DNA of 64,000 nt from Akebia trifoliata. Its lineage: Eukaryota; Streptophyta; Magnoliopsida; Ranunculales; Lardizabalaceae. The stretch spans positions 10,229,974 through 10,293,973 of the forward strand of contig CM030716.1 in the NCBI GenBank assembly GCA_017979445.1. The letters run 5' to 3'. The notes beneath the pieces are model-generated. The model searched no databases, had not been told where the DNA came from, and saw nothing but the letters and a program-made list of their open reading frames with translations. Both the position numbers and the translations under genes were made by a program. This document shows positions 25,901 through 36,414 of this stretch, in pieces (position 1 is the stretch's first letter; each line of letters starts with the position of its first letter).

Positions 25901-26117
25901 ATAGCAACCTTCGATGTACAGTGTTCTTAGAAAATCCCTGCAACACCAACTAATTCAGTTACCCAATACTTACTGTAGAGTGCAGAAGTAGAACAATTTA
26001 AAGATATATAAAGTGGAATATAACATAAAGAGTTATGGAGATGTGGGATTGTACCTGAAGGTTGAGGATTGTGGTGGATGAAGAGTTTGATAATTTTGTT
26101 GAACAAAAGCACTCCAT
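16987..26117 (-). CDS. Plastid-type atypical SDR with inserted CIA30 domain (HCF173-related), complete
   Basis: Sixteen exons in order of transcription: 26117-26055, 25937-25704, 24926-24765, 23917-23867, 23781-23647, 23442-23419, 23265-23154, 22195-22070, 21921-21872, 20270-20112, 20003-19908, 19799-19684, 19596-19473, 18411-18298, 17725-17645, 17133-16987. All junctions are GT-AG and in frame, giving 597 aa. The Ser/Thr/Arg-rich first ~75 residues look like a chloroplast transit peptide. A Rossmann motif TGATGGVG is at 129-136. The CIA30 (NDUFAF1-like) domain covers roughly 252-440 (WGALDDVVMGGVSES at 269-283). The SDR fold resumes at 444 with FVHVSSAGVTRP and SYTIVRPCALTEEP. No classical YxxxK is evident. 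Length and sequence match the Arabidopsis At4g18810-type protein as I remember it; the relative HCF173 promotes psbA translation. The biochemical activity of this branch is unknown to me. Introns carry several transposons. Confidence 0.93.
17954..18240. mobile_element. MITE with GGGCTGTCAATGGATC ends, in intron 14
   Basis: The left end GGGCTGTCAATGGATCGGAT and right end ATCCATTGACAGCCC are inverted repeats of about 16 bp. TA flanks both sides (17952-17953 and 18241-18242). It lies in the intron between exons 14 and 15 of the SDR/CIA30 gene, 57 bp from exon 14. A decayed relative in opposite orientation is at about 37975-38335. Confidence 0.75.
18607..18795. mobile_element. Mutator-type hairpin MITE, copy 2 (189 bp)
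   Basis: Foldback with arms running from TTTTCTGACACCCCC to TTGGGATACACAACTGCACA and back. The ends are GTGTAATGG and CACAACTC. The 9-bp target duplication TTATTTGAG is perfect (18598-18606 and 18796-18804). The centre shares GAACCAT and GGGATACAC with copy 3. It lies in intron 13 of the SDR/CIA30 gene. Confidence 0.85.
18849..19031. mobile_element. Mutator-type hairpin MITE, copy 3 (183 bp)
   Basis: Foldback with arms containing GATTTTCTGACT, CAATACTTGG, GACGTGGCAAGG and GGAACCATAGAT, closing on a TTCGGGATACACC loop region. The flanking 9-mers TTCCTCTCT (18840-18848) and TTCTTCTAT (19032-19040) match at 7 of 9 positions, as expected for an older insertion. It sits 53 bp from copy 2 in the same intron. 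Confidence 0.8.
22459..22772 (+). mobile_element. TRIM (terminal-repeat retrotransposon in miniature), complete
   Basis: Two 112-bp LTRs (22459-22570 and 22661-22772) start TGTTGAG and end CTTATCA, and differ at 9 positions (92% identity). Directly after the 5' LTR is TGGTATCAGAGC (22571-22582), the initiator-Met tRNA primer-binding site. A purine-rich CGTGGGGGTG precedes the 3' LTR. Only 90 bp lie between the LTRs, with no coding capacity. The flanking 5-mers ATGTT and GTGTT agree at 4 of 5. It lies in intron 7 of the SDR/CIA30 gene, antisense to it, and would need proteins from another retrotransposon to move. Confidence 0.92.
24395..24720. repeat. Dispersed repeat shared with 36415-36680 and 37080-37160
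   Basis: Shared blocks in the same order include AGTTTGGATTCTGTAACTATTC, GGGGGTTCAATT, AAAATATTTTGT and a TTAATT-TCTCCGATT end. It lies in intron 3 of the SDR/CIA30 gene. Identity unknown; short TTCAATTCAG-type ends suggest a decayed MITE. Confidence 0.55.
25152..25740. repeat. Tandem duplication (~290 bp unit) copying the end of exon 2
   Basis: The block starting GGGTGAAGAA at 25152 recurs at 25448, and the two copies can be followed over their whole length with small indels. Common pieces include AGGCATTATTGATGGT, CAGAAATTTATCCAA, GTAGATGAACAATGATA and AAATGGTGCCCAAACCTTAG. The unit includes the last bases of exon 2 and its splice donor, so intron 2 holds a second donor-like copy at about 25416-25417. 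Confidence 0.85.
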
Positions 26118-26265
26118 TTTTATTTTTTTTCAGGGTAGAGGAATCATCATAATGATGGGAGTGAGTTTAGGAAGTAAAGGTTTGGGAATCTTTTGAATGC
26201 TGGAATAAATGCTGGCCACAGAGTCACTGGATTTTATTTTTGGCTGTGATATTACCACACCTTTG

Positions 26266-26273
26266 TATTTATA
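26266..26273 (-). promoter_or_regulatory. TATA box of the SDR/CIA30 gene
   Basis: The minus strand reads CCTTATAAATACAAAGG, about 150 bp upstream of the ATG ending at 26117. No competing TATA-like site lies closer. The position allows a leader of roughly 115-120 bp. Confidence 0.5.
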
Positions 26274-26279
26274 AGGAAA

Positions 26280-27715
26280 ATTATTCAAAATAATAATATA
26301 TTATTAATAAATAATAATTTTTATGAATTTAGAAAAAAAATTAATAAACCAATGGTTAAATAATTATATTTACCAAAATACATTTTTGACTAAGAAATTA
26401 GATGGTTTGATCGTCGATTTTCATACCAACCTGCTCCCAACCACTAATTTTTAATGAAAATCTTCAGTAGGAACATCGATTTTCGTTCTATACAAAGGGC
26501 CCTACGGTCCCTCTCTTATTCACTCTCATTTCAACAAAATCAGGTAAGTTTTTTAAAACAAATTAATTTTACTATATTATTAAAATTTTATTTATAAAAT
26601 ATGATGTTATTTTTGTAATAATTATAAAATATTACAAAATAATAATTTTTAAGGAAAATTACTTGTATGTATTATGTATAATAATTGTAAAATAATAATT
26701 TTTATTATTTATAAGTATTAATTACCATTTTTTAATTAATATTATAGTTATAATATTAAAAATAATAGTTTTTAAAATTAAAAATATATAATTTTTAGGA
26801 TTTCATATTTTTAAGTAATAATTATAATTTATAAATATGTAATTATAAAATATAATAATAATTTTTTAATATTTAATTTTTATTTTTTATTTTGTAATAT
26901 TGTTAGAAAATAATATAATTTTTCATTATTTCTAATAATTATTATTATTAATTTTTAGGATTACAAATAAATATAAGAGAAAATTATTTAAAAAAATAAA
27001 ATATTAATTTATAATTATAAAAAAATCCCATTAATAATTATTAAATATTTTTTTTAATTTATCAAAGTAATAATAAATTGGTTGTTGGATCGCCGATTTT
27101 CAAGTTGACAAAAATACCCTCATGAGAATATTTTTTCCTAAATATAATAATAATTTTTTATCTGATAAAAAATTTGTAATTATTTAATTTATTAGATTAT
27201 TTGTTTTATCTAATAACAAATATCATAATTACTAATAAATTATTATTTTTAATAATTACCTATCAAAAAAATTATTACTAATAAATTATTTAATATTGTT
27301 AAAAATTCTTTAAAATTATTATTTATTTAATAAGTACCAATATTTTATTTATTTATTTGTAATTATAAAATAATATTATTTGTTTATCTAATAATAAATA
27401 TCATATAGTATCTATATTTTTTTGTTATAATATGTTGTAAATATTATTTGTTTCGCTTTATATAATAAATTTTTATTTAACTTTGTAATAGTTGTTTATT
27501 AATAGATATAGTAGTCAATGATGGACGCATTCTTGGGGATCGACGATTGATTTAGTTATCATTGATCGTCAAAAATATATTTCTAATGATACTTGACTTG
27601 GTCAAGTAGATAAATTATTTTATTTTATTATAGATATATTATTTAAAATTATTTCATTAAATTATACTAACTCATGCATTAAAATTATCCTGCTATAATG
27701 GGAATTTTTTTAAGA
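26280..27715. other. Extremely AT-rich noncoding segment
   Basis: Almost entirely A and T, dominated by AATAATTATAATTTTTA-type sequence. A GATCGTCGATTTTC motif recurs in variant form near 26409, 27091 and 27538. No gene or clear repeat boundary is visible. It may be the decayed 5' flank of the element carrying the mobile-domain pseudogene that follows. Confidence 0.6.
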
Positions 27716-28261
27716 AGTGAATACTAATTGAGGCACAAGAAGCGCTTGTAGAGCATGCTAGATTCGGCTACTATCATCAGATCAGATGGTTACACATGAT
27801 CTATGCTTATGTTATGTGCTCGTAGAGAGATTTTGTAAACCAACATGTTTCATTTCTCATTCAAAAATATGGCTATCACTTTGGAAGATATGCTACATAT
27901 TCCAGGTTTACTTATAAAAAATAGACGTCATGTGATCATACTACATGTTGAAGGTTAGGATTTTATTGATTTGATAGTCTGATGTTTGAGAGTTTAGCCA
28001 CATAATGGCAAAGGCTAAACAAAAAGGTACCTCTTTAAAATGGTTGTGGGGGGATTTCGGGACCCTGCCAGATCAACAAATGACACTAACAAAGATATAT
28101 TTATTATTTATATAATATATTATTTATAAAAATAAAAAAAAAATTAATTAATGTTCTATCAGTTATTTTGTAGGTTGCCTATTACACTATAGCTTATTTA
28201 TTAGTTTTACATGGATTTACATACTTATGCAATGCATCCACAAGTATTGTCTCTGCAAAAT

Positions 28262-28264
<3 letters not shown>

Positions 28265-28297
<33 letters not shown>
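28265..28297. repeat. (TA)n microsatellite
   Basis: An uninterrupted run of about 16 TA dinucleotides. Shorter TA runs occur near 35632 and 45264. Confidence 0.95.
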
Positions 28298-28299
<2 letters not shown>

Positions 28300-28606
28300 A
28301 AGATTTGTCAAAAATATTAGAGTATGCATGGAGTGTTGTTGTCCTATTATTTTTGTTTAATGTATTATCATAGTTTGCAAATAAGTTGACTAGCTCGACT
28401 TTGGGGTTGTACACCCTTTTTACAGTTACTTATTATAATACATTATTTTTACATTAATTTATTTAAATAATAATAATTACTATTTTTTCTTTATGTTTAT
28501 CTTATATATGGGCTCATGAGCACTTGCCCATTATTACTTATAAGCGTCTTGGATTACCTTGGGCACTACGATGGATGACAGAAGGGTGAAAGTATGTAAA
28601 TAATCG

Positions 28607-28685
28607 TGGGTAAGTTGGACTTGAACCCATGACCTCCAAATTGTTTTGCAATGTGTCAAACATACTGAGTTATGGGCCTAAGCCC
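28607..28685 (-). mobile_element. tRNA-derived SINE fragment
   Basis: On the minus strand the order is a CCCATAACTCAGTATG A-box-like segment, a TTGCAAAA loop, then GAGGTCATGGGTTCAAGTCC with a good pol III B box (GGTTCAAGTCC). The same ~75-bp unit recurs at 45121-45205. It resembles a diverged tRNA (possibly Cys, anticodon region TGCAA), but does not fold as a working tRNA. Confidence 0.65.
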
Positions 28686-29544
28686 ATCCAAATCATAGTG
28701 TACCATTTTATAGGCCACATATGGATCTTTTGACAACTAACATGGTAAGAAAAGATATATTTTAAATTTTATTATGAGTTATAATAATTTTTCAGTTTTT
28801 TGATAAATTATTATATTTTTTCAACTTATATGACGTCTTTATTACCTTATTCCTAATGGTGCTCAATACGAGCTCCACATATGTACTTTACGACACATGA
28901 GGATAGTCTTCATCAATCGTGCATCATCTATTAGAGGTTTATAGAGTTTCATCTAGCAGACAGATGCATGAGACAGTTTCGATTGTATTAGATTATCCCT
29001 ATTCCGTTGTCGATTTTTCAGAATATGATGAGGAGACAAGATGGACTCTCTTAACATGCTATTAACAATTGGATGAATAGATACTCATCCGGTGATTTAT
29101 ATAGAAGCTTAGGACTTAAATGATAAATTTAAATTATAATTTTTATTTAGTATTTATACTTAATAGAAAAATATCAATAATAATAGTATTTTTTTTCTTC
29201 AATACAATAGACTTTAGAGGATGTTGTGTTATGTATGGTTGTCCTCGAATTCACAATTCCTATGCTATTAACAAGGAGTCGTTATATATTCCTTCACGAT
29301 ATAACGAGGACCTAGCTTATAAAGAGAGATGTTATCAGGAGGTAAATAGTTTTTAATGCATATTTAATTTCATTATTTAATAATATTATTTTAAGCAAAT
29401 TTTATGGAGACACGTTGTGAACGGATGAGTCAATGCTTAGTACCCAAAATGAACACAGGAAGGAAAAGCTTAAGTTATTTGCTGGTGGGGAGGGCTATTA
29501 TAGCTCAGGTCGATCAAAAGGTTTTTGAGATTTAGCAATGCCAG

Positions 29545-30210
29545 GTGAAGAATAATAGAGCAATAAGGGTAGTGGAGAGAAGAGATAAGGGCAGGTCTGA
29601 GTTTGTATTGTTTGAAAAAGAAAGAATGTGGTTGATACAAACATTGGAGAGTGCCAAGCAGTGGAAATCGGGCAGTCTGTTCAGGAAGAAATTGTCAGTA
29701 ATGGGTCACTATAAGATGGCACGAGGGTATGAAAACGAATATGGATGCTTTCTAAAAATCTCAGAATATTCAGGAGAGGGTCGGTTCCCATCCTTGTTAA
29801 TTCCTGAAGGTGATGATAGTTCAGGTTGGGACAACCTTGGGGAGGCCTTAGTTAGAGGAGGAGTAGTTGAAGTAGGTCCTTGGAAAAGTGGGCTAGACGT
29901 CAAATATAGGTCTGATGAAACCAAGAATGACTTTCAAAATTCACCAGCATCCATACATGAGCTTGGCACATCGGAAAACTTCGAAGAATGGAGGTGGACA
30001 ATTTTATGCGAAATAGGGGACCAAGCGGTTTGTTGGAAAGAGGTGGAGAAAGCTGTTAACTCCTTAGTTTCAAGCTCCAAAAAATTCACTCCAAGACTGT
30101 GTAGGCTTAATATAAGAATATTCGTATGCCACAGGAAGAAAGACTTCAATGTCTTTAAAAATCTAAAACTACTTAAGGTCCAAGAGGTCACAGTTGGGCT
30201 AAGAATGTGA
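29545..30210 (+). pseudogene. LINE ORF1-like remnant (DUF4283-type region)
   Basis: The longest open piece of the LINE first ORF, about 220 codons, begins without an ATG. It contains an RMWLIQTLE segment and later PSLLIPEGDDSSGWDNLGEA, the pattern found after the DUF4283 N-terminal part of plant LINE ORF1 proteins, which are RNA-binding. Translation beyond 30210 runs into stops, with scattered continuation to about 31900. Confidence 0.6.
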
Positions 30211-31918
30211 TTTGCTAACTGTAATAGTATCGCAAAGAGCTGAAAGCAAGCGGGTACATGGATAGATATCATCGAGTTGCTTTTCCATAAGTGGGAGCCA
30301 AAGTCATTTGCATTCATTGGTGATTTGTTAGGCAAACTTATGGTCATCAAGGAATCTACAAGAACCTTGGAGGATCTCATAGCGGCAAGTATTCAAGTTA
30401 GATGGAGGCCTCTATATATCCCCAAATGAATTAGAATCCCTGCAAGGAATGCCTAATTAACAGTAGGCATCAAACTATCTGAAAATTGGGAAAACGAAGT
30501 GGAGAAGAAGAAGCTTGGTGTTGGCAAAAGAGACATGGATACATCACACCTTTTGTCAGGGAAGCATTGCTGCTAACATGACAGGGACTGCAGGGGCTAG
30601 TTCCATAGTTGGAGCAACGATTGGGCCAAAATAATTGGGCTGCAACACCTTAGACTTAGAGTAGGCCACCTTGAGGACGGCTCATACCGTATACACGCTG
30701 GACAGACCATATGGACTAGGCGATACAACATGCTGCATCCAATTCGAACGCGAGCAATAGACCTATCTATGATTCGGTCCAACTTCCAAACACATTAGGC
30801 CCAGCAACTCTAATGTTTAATGCCCAGTCCGCTTGTGAGTTGGACCAACAGTTTGATCTAGTTGCTCAAATGTCCACAGAGGCATGTATCTAGCTCGATG
30901 TTAATCTAGTTCAATTAGATGGCCCAGGTAACCAAATGAGATCAGAAGAGATGATTCTAGCGTCAACAGACATAATTGAAGTTGGTGGTAACTCCAACAA
31001 GTCCATAAGGTCGAAATACATGGGTTTATTCTTAGAGGGGGATCTTCTCTAAGACATGTTGAAAAGGAGGACCATTGGGACGTGTGGTCTGGGCAAGGAA
31101 GTACATCAAGAAGGCAATGTAGAGGAGATATCAATCGTTGAAGGGACTTTGGAGCTGGTCCATGAGGAGCCAATAATTTGCAAGCAGGTTTTTAGTGTTG
31201 AACCACATCTAGAAGGGTTTGATTTGATGTAACAGGAGGTGGCAGATGATCGAAGGTGGGGGGGAATGGTTCGACATAGGGCAAGACGAATTCCTTCAGT
31301 TACTACAGTCTGTAGAAGGTTCGAAATTTCGAAGAGGTAGCTGCGGTAATAGGGAGATAGTTTATGAAAGAGAACATGTTAATTCTGTTCTAGAAGATGT
31401 TATTCAAGTGGTTACCGGGATGGATAGATACTACTCCATTGGCCTTGGTAGTTATAGAGGATAACTCGAGGAGTTGGGAAAGGGACAGATCGAAACATCA
31501 GGTTGTAGAGATCCTAGTTGACTGGATCAGTCACAATCTAAACGAAATTAGTTGGGCTGTTGGACCGACCAAAGAAGGGTAGACAGAAGGAACTGGTATT
31601 TTGTTAGAGGTGGCATTCAAGAAACGGAATGGGATTGGTGAATGTTACGATACAGTGATTAAAGAGAAAGATACCTTAGATGAAAACAAGTCATTATTCG
31701 AGATGAAATGGAACTCATTCTAAGGGCAGAGGTTGATCGGGAGGAGTCTCGACAACAAGGCTCCCTTAATAAAGGTAAAGGAATAAAGATGGTGGATGAA
31801 AATAAAGTAAAAAAGTTAAGGGTCAAATTGATTAAGGAGATTCAGGAATTGCATAAATCAGGGGCCATGGTCAAGGCTGGAACGCCTTTAGTCCTAAGAA
31901 GCAGGAGGAAACTTAAAG

Positions 31919-32436
31919 TTGCTAATGTCGATTAGAATTATCTCTTGGAATGTGCGCGGGATTAACAACAAGATCAAAAGGGCTTCAGTTAAGGCAACCC
32001 TTCAATCGTATAAATCACATATTGTAACCCTACAAGAAACTAAAATGGACCAAGTGGATAATGTTATGATACGAGATATCTGGGGTGGGCGAAGCTTGGG
32101 CTGGAAGTATGGGTGATATGGGACAAGAGATTGATCGATGTGGAAGATTCCTTAGTGGGAGTGTTTTCGGTATCTGTATTGTATCGGTGTATAGGGAAGG
32201 AAGATAGTTGGGTGTTCTTTGGAGTATACAGTCCTACCAAAGAGTGGGAACGGAAGCAATTTTGGGAGGAGTTGGATGATGTGGGTAACTACTGGAACCG
32301 TCCGTGGTGCTTGGGTGGAGACTTTAACATTATTAGATTTGCATGCGAGAAACAAGGAGGATCAAGATTAACAACAAAGATGAGGAGATTTGGAGAATTC
32401 GTAAATCAAAATAACTTAGTGGATATTCCCTTCTAG
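31919..32436 (+). pseudogene. LINE apurinic-type endonuclease domain, frameshifted
   Basis: SIRIISWNVRGINNKIKR opens the domain, followed by the catalytic-type QETKM and, after a frameshift near 32100, VYSPTKEWER and the GDFN motif in CLGGDFNIIRF. A later frame (32470-32763) gives LDRFLVSNVW and FDHCPI, where the usual Ser of SDHCPI is Phe. Stops at 32114 and 32434 break it. Confidence 0.85.
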
Positions 32437-33056
32437 GGTAGAAGTTTTACCTGGTATAACCAGCATGTTATGCCCACTCTTAATAGACTTGACAGATTCT
32501 TGGTCTCAAACGTTTGGACTTTATTATTCTGTCGGCTCTCTCAGATGGTTATTCCAAATCTGGTGTTTGACCACTGCCCCATTCAAGTAGAAGTAGGGAC
32601 GCTCAACAGAGGTCCTATTCCGTTCCATTTTGAAGTGATGTGGCTAAAACACCACAATTTCAAGGAGTTGGTAGTTGATTGGTGGGAAAGGTTATCTTTT
32701 GCAAGAACGACAGGGGAGGTATTCAGAAAGAAATTGAAGGCATTAAAAAAGAAACTAAAATAATGGAATAAATAATCTTTCGGAAAGGTGGATGTACAGA
32801 AAAAAAAAAGATCCTCTTGAGAATTGAATACTTGGACCGTAAAGAAGAGTTAAATATGATTTCGACGAATGATAGAACAACAAGATTAAATCTTCAGGAA
32901 GAGTACCAAAGATACTCTTATGGAAGAGATCAGTTGGAAGCAGAAATCCAAGTGTAGAGGGCTTAAAGAAAGGGATGGCAACACTAAATACTTCAATTGC
33001 ATGGTTAATGCCCGAAACAAGAATAACCACATCTCGAGATTGTATGCGAATGAGAT

Positions 33057-33598
33057 TTGGTTAGAGGGATAAGAGGTAGTTGCCAAAGGGATTGTCGATT
33101 TTTACTCAAAGTGTTTACTAATGGGACGAGAGTCAGACTGAAACCTAAATTATTACAGTTTGATAGAATATCTGAAATCCAACGTGAATGGTTGGAAATA
33201 CCAGTTGTAGAAGAAGATATTTGGGATATTATTTCAAGCATGAAGAGTGATGAAGCATTAGGGCCCGATGGTTTTCTTGTAGAGTTCTACAAATCTTGTT
33301 GGGAGATCATCAAGTACGACTTTATCGCATCAATGGATGAATTTTTTAGAGATGGAATGCTAAACCGCAACTCTAACTGTACATTCATCGTTTTGATTCC
33401 AAATGGGGTAGGGACTGAAGACATTAAAGACCTGAGGCCTATCAGTTTGGTGACCACTAGTTACAAAATCATTACGAGCATTCTTGCCAAAAGATTGAAA
33501 AGGGTAATAAGTTATAATCAGAGTGTGTTTATCAAAGGGAGACAGATTCTGGATGGGGTTCTAATAACGAACGAGTGCATTGATTCAAGATTTTAAAC
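33057..33598 (+). pseudogene. LINE reverse transcriptase, N-terminal third
   Basis: Open for about 170 codons. Motifs are SDEALGPDGFLVEFYKSCW, LIPNGVGTEDIKDLRPISLV, AKRLKRVI and QSVFIKGRQILDG. The frame ends at NECIDSRF just before GAGAC-rich sequence of unrelated origin, so motifs from LDIxKAYD through YADD are lost. Confidence 0.85.
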
Positions 33599-33635
33599 TT
33601 GTCTGAGACCGAGACATATCGCCCGAGTTAACTTA

Positions 33636-34837
33636 GGTGTTGTTTGTTAAACTGAAAAAAATAAGTGCTAAATAGCATTAAGCGCTGAATTTAAATGCTG
33701 AAAAAGTTGTTTGTTTAGATGCTGAATCATATTTGTTACACATTGGTGAAGCTGGTAAATTGTCTTTATTACCCTTACAATCATATTATACATTGTTTGC
33801 ATGTTTCAAATGCCTATTTCTTATCAAACACAATAAAATATATTATTTCTTATAAAATTAAAATACAATTCATTTTTAAATAATAAATAATACTCAAATC
33901 TTCAATTTATAAATAATAATTTCTATTTATAAAAGCCCACAAATTTCAAATTAAAAATAATAATGTCATACAAGTCACAAAAAATTGAAATCAACATTAA
34001 AAGAACTTAATTTTGGATGAATAATTTTCGATGGAAATGAAGGATGTGTAATTATAAAAGCACCCTATGAATTAATAAGGGCAACCCACACCATAACCAA
34101 TTTTTTTTGTTTTATATGGGTTAAAGTTTTTGGAATGAGCAAATTTTTAGTGAGGATGGTCTATATGGTGTAGAGATCATCCTCACCAAAAATCAGTACT
34201 TTTTGAAACTTCTAACACGTCAAAAATAATTTTCAAAAAAAGAAAAGAAGGGACGATTTACAATTATAGAACTTGTTTTGATAGGGTTGGAAGTTTCAGG
34301 ATGTGCTGAATTTTGATGAGGATGATCTCCTCATTGTAGAGATCATCCTCATCAAAAATCAACTTATTCCAACACTTTTAACCCATATAAGACAAAATAA
34401 TTTAGCCATGGTGTGGGTTTATTAATTTGTGGAGTGGTTATATACTAATGAGGAGATCATCCTCACCAAAAATCTACTCATTCCATAACTTTTAACTCAT
34501 ATAAGACAAAATAATTTAGCCATAGTGTGGGTTTATTAATTTGTGGGGTGTTTATATACGTATCCATGGGATATAAGAGGTAATATCTTTTTAAGAATAA
34601 GGGCATATTTGTCCATGTTCAAAAAAATGAAGGGCATATTTGTCCGTGTCGAAAAAACGAAGTGCTTACCGCTTCAACATTTTTTTTCAGCATCAAAATA
34701 GTGCTGAATTTTTTTCACTTATTTTCAGCAATAAACGTTGAAAATATAGAATAAACAAACGCGTTATTTTAATAAAAAATGTTGAATTTAATTTTTTTAG
34801 CAATAAGCACTGAAAAATAGCGCAAACAAACACTGCC
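33636..34837. mobile_element. PIF/Harbinger-like non-autonomous element (1.2 kb)
   Basis: The ends are GGTGTTGTTTGTT (left) and, read inward from the right, GGCAGTGTTTGTT; TTA flanks both sides (33633-33635 and 34838-34840). Subterminal GTGCTAA/AGTGCTGAA blocks are mirrored. The interior repeats a GAGATCATCCTCA-CAAAAATC block several times, partly inverted. No transposase frame is present. The flanking sequence rejoined without the element matches an uninterrupted copy at 35553-35600, confirming the insertion. Confidence 0.85.
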
Positions 34838-34840
34838 TTA

Positions 34841-35620
34841 GTATCGGAGCCCAACGAGACCAACTCACAAAGTTTTATGAGACGATCGCGTATTGTGAGA
34901 TAAGCGAGTCGTCTCGAACGATATTTACGAATATCTCGGACGATACGAACGAGACAACGCAAAAAATGTTAAATTCGCGAGTTAAACAAGACACATCGGA
35001 TGAGATTTTGAAAATCTCGTTCGAGTTAACTGAGACAAACGAGTTCAGCTGGATTGCATATTTATCAATTTCTGTTGGGTGTTGTTTTGTGGCTATATTT
35101 CTTCTTGGAACCAAAGAACCAAAGTGAGCTATAGATATTATCCATCTTCCCGTCCATTCCCAAGATTTTCATATATAAGTCATTTACTTTACCCTTTTTA
35201 TATATATATAATTTATATGAATGTTGGATTTGACTAGTGGAACTATTTATTAAAACAAACATCTTACATATCATATGATCCTATTATGGAGATTGAAGCT
35301 AAAGATTGAAGGGAAAGTTAATCAAAGAATTTCATGGGAACATTGGTTCAAGAAAGTTTTATACTACCAAGTTGCTCTAATTTATATGCTTACTCGACTA
35401 ATAACAAACGAGAGTTTTTTTTTTTTTTTTTTAATTTTATCTATATATTTTTTGGGTTCATTTTTTAATAGGAATCATTTCTGAATTTTTTAGATTTTTT
35501 AAATGGTAAAAAACCATTGTCTCAATGTTGAATGAGACAACTTGGATGAGATGAGACATATCGTCCGAGTCAACTTGGTATCAGAGCTGAATGAGACGAG
35601 AAGAAATACCGAGTTTAAAA
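34841..35620. repeat. GAGAC-rich degenerate repeat
   Basis: Sequence packed with GAGAC, ACGAGAC and CTCG motifs at 34841-35060 and again at 35525-35620. The second part contains TTGGTATCAGAGC at about 35576-35588, which is identical to the initiator-Met primer-binding site of LTR retrotransposons, so this may be the junction of an LTR element. No LTR pair could be aligned. Between the two parts there is unremarkable AT-rich DNA. Confidence 0.4.
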
Positions 35621-36414
35621 ACCATGATATATATATATGGAAGCATTCGACATCAATAAAAAAACCTCACCATTGGATCTTAACCGATCAAACGGTCAGA
35701 ATATAATTTTCACAGCTGTAGACCACTCATGCGGGACGCACAATCTTTTTGTCAGATTTTTTATTTATTTTCAAATAAATCCCTTCTTATGTTATTTTAC
35801 AATTAACTTTCCACATTTTACAACTACCTCCCCACTCTAAAATTCAAATAATATTGATATTCTATTTTTATTCGATTACCTTCTTCATCACTCCTCCTTC
35901 ATTGAAGGTTGGAGAAATTGCTTGATTGCAAACTCGACAAAATTAAATGATCAACCCTTGTAACTCAGGTGATGACAGGAAAACCAAAAGAATATATTAA
36001 ATTGGTCGAGACTTGAACGAGAAGTTGAATGTTTTGGAATGTCAAAATGTTTCGATTCAGGTTGCCTCAAATCAATTTCTTATATTGATTGAAACGTTAC
36101 ATTTGGAACAAGATTTAAAATTTTGATTAAAAGTGATGTGTTAGCTCTTTCTTCACACGACGATGAGTTAGAATTATCCAACAATTGGGGATCTATGGCA
36201 TAACCATCCAATTGAATTGGCTATTTTACGTATAATTTGGTTAATAAACGTATTATTCGTTAATTATGCTTGGATGCTGGATCAGGTTGTGATTCAAACT
36301 AACCCATTGACACCCTTATGGTTGCCAGCCCGATGCAACTTGTTATCACACGTCAGGGTCCTTCGAAGAAAATGAAGAGAGTTCATTTCAAGCATGAGAA
36401 AATTCACTAATAAG

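Larger units (their letters stand above)
27720..29360 (+). pseudogene. Plant mobile domain (PMD) pseudogene
   Basis: Several short frames give PMD-like pieces in the right order. FHFSFKNMAITLEDMLHIPG (about 27848-27907) matches the MTITLEDVAxxLGL signature. WAHEHLPIITYKRLGLPWA (about 28510-28566) matches the WAWEH region. A YRVHLADRCMRQF-like piece follows near 28940-28980. Stops and frameshifts separate them, and AT-rich intron-like DNA and a SINE-like fragment lie between. PMD proteins are plant nuclear proteins related to transposon-encoded ones and often mislabelled phosphatase 7 long form. This copy cannot be functional. Confidence 0.55.
29400..33598 (+). mobile_element. L1-like LINE, decayed, lacking its 3' half
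   Basis: ORF1-like, endonuclease and N-terminal reverse transcriptase parts occur in the expected order on the plus strand, broken by stops and frameshifts. The sequence stops after the QSVFIKGRQI region of the reverse transcriptase. The catalytic YADD, RNase H and zf-RVT parts and the poly-A end are absent. The loss is at the 3' end, whereas ordinary LINE insertion truncates the 5' end. Confidence 0.85.

Noticed and set aside
28607..28685. Functional tRNA gene
   Set aside because: Boxes are present, but acceptor and D stems do not pair convincingly and a diverged second copy exists, as expected for a SINE.
29120..29356. 78-codon frame as an independent small gene
   Set aside because: Better read as the tail of the degenerate PMD pseudogene; no promoter or ATG context and no recognised domain of its own.
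35577..35588. TGGTATCAGAGC as evidence for a complete LTR element
   Set aside because: The primer-binding-site match is exact, but no LTR pair, polypurine tract or coding domain could be found around it.
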